Below, in pieces: positions 1 to 8,233 of a DNA stretch of 64,000 bases. Below the pieces are notes generated by a model, which made no database searches, was not told where the DNA came from, and was given only the letters and a program-made list of their open reading frames with translations. The stretch comes from Planctomycetota bacterium (lineage in GTDB: Bacteria > Planctomycetota > Phycisphaerae > Phycisphaerales > UBA1924), in the NCBI GenBank assembly GCA_017303555.1, contig JAFLCN010000005.1, forward strand, positions 1 through 64,000, in the 5' to 3' direction. The translations under genes were made by a program, and so were the position numbers. Position 1 is the stretch's first letter. Every line of letters begins with the position of its first letter.

Positions 1-968
1 GGGGGGGGTCCAGTGGCGGCGGGAGCGGCCCGGGCGGCTCGGGTCCCGGAGGCTCCGGCCCTGGTGGTTCTGGGCCGGGAGGGTCGGGCCCCGGGGGAAG
101 CGGGCCGGGTGGTTCTGGCCCGGGCGGCTCCGGGCCGGGTTCCAACTGCGTGCTGGCCGGGACGCCGGTGCGTTTGGCCTCGGGCCAGACCGTGCCGATC
201 GAGCATCTCAAGCCGGGCGACCGGGTCGCGGCGCTCGATGTGGCGGGCCTCGATCGAGATGTGCCGTGGCGAGCCCAGTACCAGTGGCTGCGTCAGCGAG
301 CCGAAGCGGTGCTCACGCCAGTCACCGGCTCCGTGGCCAGCGTCAAGGTCGGCACGCACGATGGGTTCATCACCATCAACGGTCGCCTGCGGCTCACGCC
401 CGAGCACCCGGTGCTCCTGCGCCGCGGCGAAGAGGTCGGGTTCGTCTCGGCGGAGTTTGTGCTCGTCGGCGATTATCTCGTGCGGCGCGACCTCAGCGAG
501 GAGCGCGTCGAGACGATCGCCCGCGCCGGTGATCGCGTCACCACGGTTGCGGTGCATGTGCCCGGGCTCAACGTGTTCCTCGCCGACGGCGTGTGGGTCC
601 ACAACGACATGCCCGCGACGCAGGCAACGGGATCGGGATCGGCTTCTGGTTCGGGCTCCGGTTCTGGCTCGGGATCAGGCTCCTCCAGCGGCAGCGGGTC
701 CGGCTCCGGCAGCGGCAAATCCAGCGGCTCGTCCATGTCGAGTTCTGGAAGCTCGTCGGGATCTGGCAGTTCGTCTGGTTCATCGAGCGCCAGCGGGAGC
801 GAAAGTGGCTCGGGCCCGCCCGGCTCAGGCTCGGGGTCCGGCAGCGCCCAGCAGTCCGTGGCGCTCGGTGAGGGTGCATCGTCGTTCATCGAGGGCGGCA
901 TGGAGGGCGTGCCTCCCGCGAAGTGGCAGCAGAGCGGTTTGAGCAGCGAAGAAGAGGTGAAGGCATGA
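1..968 (+). CDS. Hint (bacterial intein-like) domain protein, 5' partial
   Basis: The reading frame is open at the left edge (codons from base 3), so the N-terminus is missing. About 45 visible residues are GPGGS pentapeptide repeats. A Hint domain then starts at a Cys (codon 147-149; NCVLAGTPVRL) and runs about 153 residues to VWVHN at 594-605, followed by Asp. Blocks typical of intein-like folds are visible: the Cys1 block, a central TPEHPVLLR block and the terminal His-Asn. About 80 Gly/Ser-rich residues follow, then a 40-residue charged tail. Family knowledge: such domains autocleave or splice secreted proteins; a non-nucleophilic residue after HN fits A-type BIL domains rather than a canonical intein. 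The next gene starts inside its stop codon (ATGA). The host protein's job is unknown. Confidence 0.8.
   Translation, partial: GGSSGGGSGPGGSGPGGSGPGGSGPGGSGPGGSGPGGSGPGGSGPGSNCVLAGTPVRLASGQTVPIEHLKPGDRVAALDVAGLDRDVPWRAQYQWLRQRAEAVLTPVTGSVASVKVGTHDGFITINGRLRLTPEHPVLLRRGEEVGFVSAEFVLVGDYLVRRDLSEERVETIARAGDRVTTVAVHVPGLNVFLADGVWVHNDMPATQATGSGSASGSGSGSGSGSGSSSGSGSGSGSGKSSGSSMSSSGSSSGSGSSSGSSSASGSESGSGPPGSGSGSGSAQQSVALGEGASSFIEGGMEGVPPAKWQQSGLSSEEEVKA
3..137 (+). repeat. 15-nt tandem repeat encoding GPGGS
   Basis: About seven to eight degenerate copies of a 15-nt unit (ggcccgggcggctcg-like) encode Gly-Pro-Gly-Gly-Ser repeats directly before the Hint domain. Third positions vary while the peptide is preserved, so selection appears to be on the protein. 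The array continues past the left edge. Confidence 0.85.
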
Positions 969-1588
969 TCCCGAAGGTCATCTACACGGCCGACTTGTCC
1001 GAGTCCCCTGATCGTCAGCGGCTTGCCGCGTGGAAGCACGCGTGGCAGACGCTGCATCCGGAGTGGGACGTCGTCACGTTCACGCTTGCAAGCCGGCCGC
1101 CGATCCTGAACCACGATCAGTGGCAGCAGACGCTCGACCTCAGCGAGCCCGCGGCGTCGGCGGCGCGGCTGAATCTGCTGCGATACGAAGTGCTCGCCCG
1201 CGAGGGCGGCGTGTTCGTCGATCCCGATCGCCTGCCGCTGCGCTCGCTCGATGTACTCGTCGCCGGCGTCGGCGCATTCTGCTCGACGATCGCCAGCCAC
1301 GGTGCGAGCCGTCCGCACATGCTCTCGCCGTCGATGCTCGGTGCGACGCGGAATCATCCGATACTCTGGCACGCGATCCGCGACCTGCCGCACTCGGTGC
1401 TGGTCTATCGCGGTGTGTGGGACCAGAGCGGGCCGGGGTTCCTCACACGCGTGGTCCGCGACCACGGACACTTCCGCGACGTGGTTCCGTTCCACTGGGC
1501 GCTCTTCGAGCAGGGCGAAGAAGCCGCTAAGGCCCACGGCGGCGCGTTCGGGTTCGTGACCGGCAAGACGGCGGAGGCTGCGGCTTGA
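965..1588 (+). CDS. DXD-type glycosyltransferase (GT32-like)
   Basis: A 207-residue protein starting IPKVIYTA, like the N-terminal strand of GT32/TcdA-like sugar transferases. The region around residues 78-92 (REGGVFVDPDRLPLRSLD) matches the GGxYxDxD motif that binds the metal-nucleotide-sugar complex, here Asp86-Pro-Asp88. The start is the ATG in the ATGA overlap with the Hint gene, preceded by a GAGG-type site. It overlaps the next gene in the same way, so the three genes are probably co-translated. It is clearly paralogous to the next gene but more diverged at the N-terminus, where the usual HQIWLG segment is replaced by YTADLSE. The acceptor is unknown. Confidence 0.7.
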   Translation: MIPKVIYTADLSESPDRQRLAAWKHAWQTLHPEWDVVTFTLASRPPILNHDQWQQTLDLSEPAASAARLNLLRYEVLAREGGVFVDPDRLPLRSLDVLVAGVGAFCSTIASHGASRPHMLSPSMLGATRNHPILWHAIRDLPHSVLVYRGVWDQSGPGFLTRVVRDHGHFRDVVPFHWALFEQGEEAAKAHGGAFGFVTGKTAEAAA

Positions 1589-2259
1589 GCACCACCGCAA
1601 CCGCCACCTCGATCCCGCGGGTCCTGCACCAGATCTGGCTGGGCAAGGGCGAGATGCCCCTGCACCAGCGGCGCTGGCGTCGCCGCTTCGCCGAGATGAA
1701 TCCGCACTGGCAAATGCGGCTGTGGACCGACGACAACCTGCCGCCGATCCTCAACCGCAACGCATGGGCGGCCTGCGGCAGCGTCGGCGGCACGCCCGGC
1801 TGCGTGATGCGCTCGGACATCCTGCGGCTGGAACTCCTCGCCCGCTTGGGCGGCGTCTACCTCGACACCGACGTGAAGCCGATCCGTCCGCTCGACGAGA
1901 TGTGCCCGCCCGAGGTACGGGCGTGGGCCGCCTGCGAACAACTCGACATCGTCTCCAATGCGGCGATGGGATTTCCGCCCAATCACCCGGCGATGTGGCA
2001 CGCAGTGGCGATGATCGAAGAGTCGTTCTTCGAGCGGCGGTACGTCGGCGATCAGGCGGGGCCGGGGCTGCTCGCTCGCGTGGTCTCCCAGTACGACGAC
2101 GTGGCTCTCTACCCGCCCGCGTACTTCCACCCGACCGTCGGGGAGTCCAAGTCCAATCCCGATGCGAGACACTTCCTTCTGGGCGCGCACCTCTTTGCGG
2201 GGACTTGGGTGGAAGAGAATCGGCCGAAGCACAGAGTCTTGTGGAACGCAAATGCATAA
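1585..2259 (+). CDS. Glycosyltransferase, GT32 / DXD sugar-binding family
   Basis: A 224-residue protein with family landmarks: IPRVLHQIWLG at residues 10-20, MRSDILRLELLARLGG at 75-90, and the DXD motif VYLDTDVKPI with Asp94 and Asp96. Family knowledge: members transfer a sugar from a nucleotide donor to glycans or proteins, often in surface polysaccharide synthesis. The start is TTG, overlapping the upstream stop (TTGA). It ends five bases from the convergent copA stop with no visible terminator. Placement after another DXD enzyme and a Hint protein suggests an operon modifying a secreted protein; this is inference. Confidence 0.8.
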   Translation: MSTTATATSIPRVLHQIWLGKGEMPLHQRRWRRRFAEMNPHWQMRLWTDDNLPPILNRNAWAACGSVGGTPGCVMRSDILRLELLARLGGVYLDTDVKPIRPLDEMCPPEVRAWAACEQLDIVSNAAMGFPPNHPAMWHAVAMIEESFFERRYVGDQAGPGLLARVVSQYDDVALYPPAYFHPTVGESKSNPDARHFLLGAHLFAGTWVEENRPKHRVLWNANA

Positions 2260-2263
2260 AAGC

Positions 2264-4741
2264 TCAACGGGAGTGGCGTAACCGAAGACTGTTGAGCACC
2301 ACGCTCACGCTGCTGAACGCCATCGCCGCGCTCGCGATGATCGGCGATAGCAACCAGCCCGTGAACGGGAACAGCACGCCTGCGGCGACGGGGATACCAA
2401 CAACGTTGTAGATGAACGCCCAGAAGAGGTTCTGGCGGATCGTTCGCATGGTCGCGTGCGAAAGAGCGATCGCCTGCGGCACGGCGCGGAGATCTCCACG
2501 CATGAGCGTGATGTCCGCCGACTCCATCGCCACATCTGTGCCGGTCCCTACGGCAAGGCCAACATCCGCCTGCGCCAGCGCGGGTGCATCGTTTATGCCG
2601 TCGCCCACCATCCCCACGATGTGCCCCTCGGCCTGGAGCGCCCTGACCTTGTCGGCCTTGTCCTTGGGCAGCACCTCGGCGAAGACCTGATCGACGCCCA
2701 CCTGCGAGGCGACGGCGTCGGCGGTCCGGCGGTTGTCGCCCGTCATCATCACCACCCGCAGGCCCAGCCCGTGCATTGTTGCGATGGCGTCCTTGGATTC
2801 GGCCCGCACCGTGTCGGCGACGGCCACGATCCCGGCCTCACGCCCCTCGATCGCGACGAACATCGGCGTGCGGCCCAACGCCGCCAGTTCCGCCGCCTTG
2901 TCCGCGAGCGTGATCGCGATGCCGCGTTGCTCCAGCAATGCCGCCTTACCGACGAGCAGCCGTTTCCCATCCACGGTCGCCTCGACACCGTGACCGACGA
3001 CGGCCTGGAACTGAGATGGCTCGACGAGCCGAGCGTCATGCGCCGTGGCCTCGCGGACGATCGCAGCGGCGAGCGGGTGCTCGCTGTGCTGCTCCGCCGA
3101 GGCCGCCAGCCGCAGGAGTTCCGGCGCATCAAAGCCCGCCCCCGCTGCCGGAATCACGTCCGTGACCGCGGGCTTGCCGTGCGTGATGGTGCCAGTCTTG
3201 TCGAGCACGACCGCGGTCAGCTTGTGCGCGGTCTCCAGCGCTTCGCCGCCCTTGATAAGGATGCCCTTCTCGGCCCCGCGGCCCGTGCCGACCATGATGG
3301 CCGTGGGTGTGGCCAATCCGAGGGCGCACGGGCACGCGATGATGAGCACCGAGACCGCCGTGACCAGCGCCATGCTCAGCCGCGAGTCCACAGGCGATGC
3401 AAACCACCAGACCACGAACGTCACGAGGGCGATCGCGATGACAATGGAAACAAACACGCCGCTGATCTTGTCGGCCAGACGGGCGATCGGTGCCTTGCTT
3501 CCCTGGGCCTCCTGGACCAGTCGCACGATCTGCTGGAGCGCGGTATCGGCTCCGACCTTGGTCGCCACCAGCCGCAGGGCTCCGGTGGTGTTCATCGTCG
3601 CGCCGAACACAGTGTCGCCGGCCTTCTTCTCAACCGGCACGCTCTCGCCCGTGAGCATTGACTCATCAACCGCCGACTGGCCGCTTTCAACGGTGCCGTC
3701 CACCGGGACTTTCTCGCCGGGGCGGACGAGCAAACGGTCACCTACGACGACGGCCTCGATGGGCACATCGCGTTCGACGCCGTCGCGCAGCACCCGGGCG
3801 GTCTTGGCCTGCAGGCCGATCAACCGCTTGATCGCAGCTGTTGTCCGGCCGGTCGCGCGGGCCTCAAAGTACTTGCCAAGCAGGATGAGCACGATGATGA
3901 CCGCGGCGGCCTCGTAGTACACCGGCACCATCGTCATCCCGCCCATGCCAACCGTCTCGGCGCTCGCGGCGTGCGCGGCCGCCGCCGTGTGCGATGCACC
4001 GCCCATCACACCAGCAAAGAATCCCGGCCAGATCGTTGCCGCGAGCGAATAGAGGTACGCCGCGCCGGTGCCCATCGCAACCAGCGTGTCCATGTTCGCG
4101 CTCAGGTGCCTGAGGCCCTTCCACGCGGAACGAAAGAACTGGGCCCCGCACCACACCATGACCGGCGTCGTGAGCGCGAGCTGGAGCCAGTTGATCCAGG
4201 GCACGTTGAACGCCTCGATCTTCCCGTGCGACATGGCGATGACCAGCACCGGCAGCGACAGGGCCGCCCCGACGATGGTCTTGGTCAGGAGGCGCTTGGC
4301 CTCGGCCTCGCCCACGTTCATGTGCGCCGAGTGATCGTCACCAGGCGCGCCGCCGTGGCCCGCGTGGGAGCCCGCGCCCTGCGCTGCGAGCATCGCGGCA
4401 TGGTCGTGAAGATCGTGCCCGTGCGGCGGGCTCATGCCCGGGTGCCCTCCCGCGGCAGCCGCGGGCACAATCGCCTTGTACCCGATGTCGTCCACCGCCT
4501 TGGCGAGTTTCTCCGGCCCCGTCGCCGCCGGGTCGTACTTCACCGTCGCCACTTTGGTGGCGAAGTTGACGCTCGCCGAGGTGACGCCCGGTTGCTTGCC
4601 CAACCGCTTCTCGATCCGATTCGCGCAGGAGGCGCAGGTCATCCCTTCGATCGGCATGTCGGCCCGTTCGCTGGTCGCTTTGGCGATCGTCTCCGTCGGT
4701 GCGGCCGCCCCGCCGTGCTGATGTTCATGGGCGTTCATCAT
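2264..4741 (-). CDS. copA: Copper-translocating P1B-type ATPase
   Basis: 825 residues. Exports Cu(I)/Ag(I) from the cytoplasm using ATP. In order: an N-terminal HMA domain with GMTCASC (Cys36/Cys39), a His-rich linker of about 45 residues (about 100-145, with HGHDLHDH and DDHSAH), transmembrane helices, the TGES actuator loop, the CPC metal site (near residue 469), the phosphorylation motif DKTGT (Asp514), a Ser-Glu-His-Pro loop and the hinge [11 protein letters not shown] plus HMA defines the P1B-1 (monovalent) class. The start is the first of two ATGs, behind AAAGGA. It is last in the copZ-like/csoR/62-aa/copA unit, 27 bases after the previous gene. Confidence 0.95.
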   Translation of the reverse strand: MMNAHEHQHGGAAAPTETIAKATSERADMPIEGMTCASCANRIEKRLGKQPGVTSASVNFATKVATVKYDPAATGPEKLAKAVDDIGYKAIVPAAAAGGHPGMSPPHGHDLHDHAAMLAAQGAGSHAGHGGAPGDDHSAHMNVGEAEAKRLLTKTIVGAALSLPVLVIAMSHGKIEAFNVPWINWLQLALTTPVMVWCGAQFFRSAWKGLRHLSANMDTLVAMGTGAAYLYSLAATIWPGFFAGVMGGASHTAAAAHAASAETVGMGGMTMVPVYYEAAAVIIVLILLGKYFEARATGRTTAAIKRLIGLQAKTARVLRDGVERDVPIEAVVVGDRLLVRPGEKVPVDGTVESGQSAVDESMLTGESVPVEKKAGDTVFGATMNTTGALRLVATKVGADTALQQIVRLVQEAQGSKAPIARLADKISGVFVSIVIAIALVTFVVWWFASPVDSRLSMALVTAVSVLIIACPCALGLATPTAIMVGTGRGAEKGILIKGGEALETAHKLTAVVLDKTGTITHGKPAVTDVIPAAGAGFDAPELLRLAASAEQHSEHPLAAAIVREATAHDARLVEPSQFQAVVGHGVEATVDGKRLLVGKAALLEQRGIAITLADKAAELAALGRTPMFVAIEGREAGIVAVADTVRAESKDAIATMHGLGLRVVMMTGDNRRTADAVASQVGVDQVFAEVLPKDKADKVRALQAEGHIVGMVGDGINDAPALAQADVGLAVGTGTDVAMESADITLMRGDLRAVPQAIALSHATMRTIRQNLFWAFIYNVVGIPVAAGVLFPFTGWLLSPIIASAAMAFSSVSVVLNSLRLRHSR

Positions 4742-4768
4742 CGTCGTCCTTTGTCTGTCGGGCCGATC

Positions 4769-4957
4769 TCAGGGCGTGGTCGCTGCTGTCGTCCGCTCTG
4801 CTGGCGAGCGCGAAGCGGGCTTGGCCGCGTCGTCCTTCTTGAGCACCGCTCCGGCGATGAGCGCTCCGACCACCACTGCACCCAGAATCAAGGGCACGAA
4901 CTTGCGCCATCCCGTCGCCGGGGGCTTGTCATCATGGCATCCGCAGTTGCAACTCAT
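4769..4957 (-). CDS. Small Cys-rich single-span membrane protein
   Basis: 62 residues: a short Cys/His head (MSCNCGCHDD), one hydrophobic helix (about residues 20-39, PLILGAVVVGALIAGAVL) and a polar tail. The start has GAGG six bases upstream. It lies between csoR and copA with gaps of about 25 bases, so it is part of the copper operon. A membrane-anchored cytoplasmic CNCGCH cluster suggests metal buffering or delivery to CopA. No known family was recognised; the role is inferred from composition and position. Confidence 0.65.
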   Translation of the reverse strand: MSCNCGCHDDKPPATGWRKFVPLILGAVVVGALIAGAVLKKDDAAKPASRSPAERTTAATTP

Positions 4958-4981
4958 CGGGCACCTCGCATTCCAGTTCGT

Positions 4982-5401
4982 TCACCGCGCGACCTTGGCG
5001 ACCAACTCCAGCAGTTCCTCGATCATGTCGTCCCGCCTGGCACCATCCTCGCACATGGCGGCCACGGCGCAGTGTGAGAGGTGGTTGCGAAGCAGGTTCT
5101 TGGCGACCGAGCGGAGTGATTCCTGCACCGCCGCGGCCTGCTGGATGATGTCGGCGCAGTAGCGGTCCTCCTCGATCATCTGCGCGATACCGCGCACCTG
5201 CCCCTCGATCCGGCGCAGGTGCTTGAGGTTCGCGGCCTTGATGGCCGCATCGACACCGACCGCATGTGCGCCCGGACCCACGCCGTCACGGGTTTGGCCG
5301 ATGACCGAACCCGCGCCCGGCCTGCACCCACACGCGGTGCCGTTCAACGCAGGCTGCGCTGCACGCTCGGAGACACCCTTGCTCGATTTGCCTTTGGCCA
5401 T
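4982..5401 (-). CDS. csoR: CsoR-family copper-sensing repressor
   Basis: A 139-residue all-helical DUF156-type regulator. The family motif LKHLRRIEGQVRGIAQMI is present, as is the Cu(I) triad in CsoR order: Cys82 (DRYCADI), His107 and Cys111 (RNHLSHC). Family knowledge: apo-CsoR tetramers bind a palindrome containing a G/C tract and release it on Cu(I) binding. Unusually it has an N-terminal extension of about 50 residues with a CGC motif before the helical core. The ATG at 5401 (MAKGK) is preferred because GGAG lies eight bases upstream; the ATG two codons earlier is too close. Candidate operators lie at 5827-5844 and 15557-15573. Confidence 0.92.
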   Translation of the reverse strand: MAKGKSSKGVSERAAQPALNGTACGCRPGAGSVIGQTRDGVGPGAHAVGVDAAIKAANLKHLRRIEGQVRGIAQMIEEDRYCADIIQQAAAVQESLRSVAKNLLRNHLSHCAVAAMCEDGARRDDMIEELLELVAKVAR

Positions 5402-5437
5402 GACCATCGCTCCTTGGTTCGATGCTTCACCACACAC

Positions 5438-5806
5438 TCACCGGCAGCACCCGCCAGAGGTCTTCGCGCTGCCCTCGCTCTGCGGCATGGCCAACCCGCC
5501 GCCCGGGATCGCGTTCCTCGCTCCGCCGCAGCACCCGCCGCCGCTCTTGGCTGGCTTCGGCGATCCCGCGCCTGCGGCATCGCCCACCGCCTTCGCCGGA
5601 TACCCGGCCTCGTCGAGCGCGGCCAGCGCCTTGCCCGCCGCCCATCCGTCGCTGGCTTCAATCACTGCCGAACCCATCTCCACCGACGTGACCTCCACCC
5701 CTGGCACCGCCGAAAGGGCCTTGGTCACCGCCTGTACGCAGTGCCCGCAGGTCATGCCGTCGATGCGGAGCGTGGTCGTGTTGTTGGTGTCCGTCGTCGT
5801 GTTCAT
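5438..5806 (-). CDS. HMA-domain copper chaperone, CopZ-like
   Basis: 122 residues. The first 75 form one HMA ferredoxin-like domain with GMTCGHC (Cys20/Cys23) and the expected VTKALSAVPGV and ALDEAGY segments. CopZ proteins of this type hand Cu(I) to CopA and CsoR. The C-terminal 45 residues are a Gly-rich tail with two CC pairs (GGGCCGG and SGGCCR), unlike a standard 70-residue CopZ. The start has AAGGAGAT upstream. It is the first gene of the csoR-copA unit, directly below a promoter carrying the CATACT-C6-AGTATG palindrome. Confidence 0.85.
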   Translation of the reverse strand: MNTTTDTNNTTTLRIDGMTCGHCVQAVTKALSAVPGVEVTSVEMGSAVIEASDGWAAGKALAALDEAGYPAKAVGDAAGAGSPKPAKSGGGCCGGARNAIPGGGLAMPQSEGSAKTSGGCCR

Positions 5807-5824
5807 GCAAATCTCCTTGGCGGA

Positions 5825-5852
5825 AGCATACTCCCCCCCAGTATGTACGTCC
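5825..5852 (-). promoter_or_regulatory. Promoter of the copZ-like/csoR/copA unit
   Basis: Minus-strand -35 TGGACG (5852-5847), 16-base spacer, -10 TATGCT (5830-5825). The start codon of the HMA gene follows 19 bases after the -10. The spacer and -10 are covered by the candidate CsoR palindrome. Confidence 0.55.
5827..5844. promoter_or_regulatory. Candidate CsoR operator
   Basis: Perfect inverted repeat CATACT-CCCCCC-AGTATG overlapping the promoter of the copper operon. A C/G tract flanked by inverted TAC/GTA-like arms is the known layout of CsoR operators. A second site with the same ATACT/AGTAT arms lies at 15557-15573. Confidence 0.7.
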
Positions 5853-5881
5853 ACCGGATGTGACCGGTTCGCACAACACGT

Positions 5882-7270
5882 TCATTGGGCCACCAACGAT
5901 GGGATCCTCCCGCCCGCCGCCTGCTCCAGCGCGATTCGGGCAAGCAGTGCATCTCGTTCCAGGTCGTTCAGTGTGCGACGGGCGTCGATCACCTCCCTCT
6001 GCGAGTCCAGCAGTACCGTCACGTCGGCCTGCCCGGACTTGAGCGCGGACTCCGCGAGCGTCAGGTTCCGCTCGGAGATTGCAAGCACGGTGGAGCGGTA
6101 CTGCTCCGCGAGCCGCGAAGCGCTGTCGAGCTCGATCCAGGCGACCCGGGCTTCCCGCACCGCCCGCTGCGAAACCGCCTCGTAGTTGCCGAGGGCGACG
6201 CGGGCGAGCGAGCCGGCCTTGGCGATCTGCGCAGCGTTGGTGTCGAAGATTGGGATGCCGACTTCGATCACCGGGCCGATGGACTTACTGCCGTCCGTCT
6301 CCCGCTCGAAGTCGGCCCCGAGCCCGAAGTCCTTGAGGCGGCTCTTCTCTTCGATGGAGAGGTCGGCACGCTGGGCCTCAACGATGGAACGTGCGGCAGC
6401 AACGTCCAATCGCTGCGACCCCGCGAGCGCGATGACGGCGGCCTCGTCGATTGCGGCGATATCCGAGACCCCCGTACTCGCCTCGACCGTCCACTCCGCG
6501 CTCTCGGCGGCGAAGCCAATCAACTCCAGCATCCGGCGTCGTTCCTTGGCAAGGTCGCGGACGACGATCGCCCGCTCGGCCTGCGCCTTGGCGAGTTGCT
6601 GCCGGGCACGGTTGACATCCAGCGGCGTCCCCTCGCCGCCGCGGATGCGGGCATCCAGCGAGTCAATGCTCTTCTGGATCGTGGCGAGGTTCTCGTCGGT
6701 GAGAGCGACCATCCGCTGACCGAAGTCGATCCGCGTGTGCGTGGACTTCACCTCGGCCACGAGTCGAAGGGCCTTGTCGGAGATGTCCAGCACGGTCTGG
6801 TTGAGCCGGGCATCCGCGGCCTTGATCTTGCCGTCACGGAGCCAGAGGGCGGTGAACGACTGGACGATTTGCGCCCCCACGAACGAGCCGCCGCTCACCG
6901 GGTCGAAGGGGAATCGCAGCGTGAGCCCCAGTACGGGGTTCGGCAAGAGGCCCGCCTGCACGAGGTCGGCGCGCGACGCCGCGATCTGCTCGACCTCGGC
7001 TCGGATCTCGCGGTTGTTGCGGAGCGCCATCGCCAGCGCCTGCTCGACCTTCAGCGGCGAGCGTCCGTCCCAGGACGTGAGCGATGCTTCCCACGCTTCG
7101 GTCCACACTGGCGCGATCCCGGAGCGTTCGTCCACCGTCGAAGCGGCGCGGTTGATGTCGGGCTTGGGGTCGAGCGAAGCGCACCCGCCCGCCAACGCAG
7201 CGAGCGCGAGGACCATCGCGGCGGGTGTGCGGCTCGAAAGAAAACGCTGACGGATCGGCTGGCGCATCAT
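5882..7270 (-). CDS. Outer-membrane efflux channel lipoprotein (CusC/TolC type)
   Basis: 462 residues. A signal sequence ends in a lipobox (ALAGGCAS), so a lipid-anchored outer-membrane protein is expected. The body is the usual OEP duplication: two long helical repeats, each with VEQALAMALRNNREI- or RLDVAAARSIVEAQ-like segments. With the RND pump and membrane-fusion protein upstream it completes a tripartite export channel. The ATG at 7270 is chosen because GGAG lies nine bases upstream; a TTG start five codons earlier is possible. It is the last gene of the long metal-export unit and ends just before the promoter of the copZ-like unit. Confidence 0.88.
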   Translation of the reverse strand: MMRQPIRQRFLSSRTPAAMVLALAALAGGCASLDPKPDINRAASTVDERSGIAPVWTEAWEASLTSWDGRSPLKVEQALAMALRNNREIRAEVEQIAASRADLVQAGLLPNPVLGLTLRFPFDPVSGGSFVGAQIVQSFTALWLRDGKIKAADARLNQTVLDISDKALRLVAEVKSTHTRIDFGQRMVALTDENLATIQKSIDSLDARIRGGEGTPLDVNRARQQLAKAQAERAIVVRDLAKERRRMLELIGFAAESAEWTVEASTGVSDIAAIDEAAVIALAGSQRLDVAAARSIVEAQRADLSIEEKSRLKDFGLGADFERETDGSKSIGPVIEVGIPIFDTNAAQIAKAGSLARVALGNYEAVSQRAVREARVAWIELDSASRLAEQYRSTVLAISERNLTLAESALKSGQADVTVLLDSQREVIDARRTLNDLERDALLARIALEQAAGGRIPSLVAQ

Positions 7271-7333
7271 GCGAAAGGTCTCCAAACGTGAATCGGCCCG
7301 CGCCGCGTCGGCGGGGCGGGACGTGTGCGTGGA

Positions 7334-8119
7334 TTACTTGTGCTCGTGACCCGGGGTGCTTCCGTGCCCGGCATTCCGCGCGGCGGGGGCTGCCGCATCG
7401 GGCTTCTTCTCCGCCCGGCTCGACCAGTGCAGGTGTGCAATCTTGGGTGTACCGCCCTCATCCACGACGACGTAGGTCACGGCAGCCTTGAACGTGCGTG
7501 GGGCGTCGGGGTGATTGGTATCGGGCACGGTGAACGAGCCGATCTGCCTCACGATCGAGGTCGCACCGAATGTCTGCACGTCTTCCTTCGTCATGGTCAC
7601 GGCGAAGCCCGGCATCTCCTTGAGCTCGGGCATCAGGTGGTGGTCGCGGTACGTCTCCCACGTCCCTTCATCGCCCGCGTTCTCGATCACCGTTGCGCGG
7701 CCCTTGTCGAGGAAGAGAGCGTCGAGCGCGGCCACATCTGCTCTGCCGCACGCTGCCAAGTACTCGCGGGCGATCTTCAGCGCCGGGCTGTTGAGGGCGT
7801 TGATCGCGGCGACCGCTTCGGGGGCTGCCTTGGTCAAGAGCGCCATCTTGGCCTCGTCGGACTTGCGGTCCCACTTGCGATCGCAGCCTGGACAGCAGAA
7901 CCCGATGGTGACGCCCTTGAACTGGCGCGTGGGTGCGTCGGCATCAACTTCATTCTCCATGATGGGACAGAGCTTGTTGATGGGCTTGGAAGCGGGCTGT
8001 GTCTGGGCGGGCACGGCGGGCTGCTCGGGCTGCGCCGCCAAAGCGGCGGCGGTGACGATGCCCGCCCCGAGCAGGAGCGCGGCGAGCGAGCGGGAGAGCA
8101 TGGCATTGGACGGTTTCAT
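7334..8119 (-). CDS. Exported YHS/TRASH-like metal-binding protein with SnoaL/NTF2-like domain
   Basis: 261 residues with a Sec-type signal (MKPSNAMLSRSLAALLLGAG, Ala-rich cleavage region). Residues about 45-85 form a Cys module: LCPIMENEVD, then GFCCPGCDRKWD. The following 130 residues (REYLAACGRADVAALDALF to YVVVDEGGTPKIAHLHW) resemble an NTF2/SnoaL-like (DUF4440-type) fold. The C-terminus is His-rich (HGSTPGHEHK). The start has GGAG eight bases upstream. It lies between the larger Cys-module protein and the outer-membrane channel, so a periplasmic copper-binding role is likely. No characterised homologue was recognised. Confidence 0.7.
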   Translation of the reverse strand: MKPSNAMLSRSLAALLLGAGIVTAAALAAQPEQPAVPAQTQPASKPINKLCPIMENEVDADAPTRQFKGVTIGFCCPGCDRKWDRKSDEAKMALLTKAAPEAVAAINALNSPALKIAREYLAACGRADVAALDALFLDKGRATVIENAGDEGTWETYRDHHLMPELKEMPGFAVTMTKEDVQTFGATSIVRQIGSFTVPDTNHPDAPRTFKAAVTYVVVDEGGTPKIAHLHWSSRAEKKPDAAAPAARNAGHGSTPGHEHK

Positions 8120-8233
8120 GTGCGTAACTCCGGGAACATTGGAACACAGGGATGGAACGAACCACTGACGGGTCGGCGGTAGCGACCCGCACAAGCCCTC
8201 CGCGCCCGCTCTCGCGCGGCGCGGTGGAGGGGA

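Noticed and set aside
3-137. CRISPR-like repeat array at the left edge
   Set aside because: Units are 15 nt, contiguous without spacers and in frame; this is a coding pentapeptide repeat.
13-942. Plus-strand frame overlapping the Hint gene in another phase
   Set aside because: Arg/Ala/Ser-rich composition typical of a shadow frame; the alternative frame contains the Hint motifs.
473-1600. Long minus-strand frame opposite the Hint and first glycosyltransferase genes
   Set aside because: High-GC antisense frame, no ribosome site or recognisable domain; the plus-strand genes are clearly real.
2456-5077. Large plus-strand frames opposite copA
   Set aside because: Arg/His-rich shadow translations with no motifs; copA and its neighbours explain the region.
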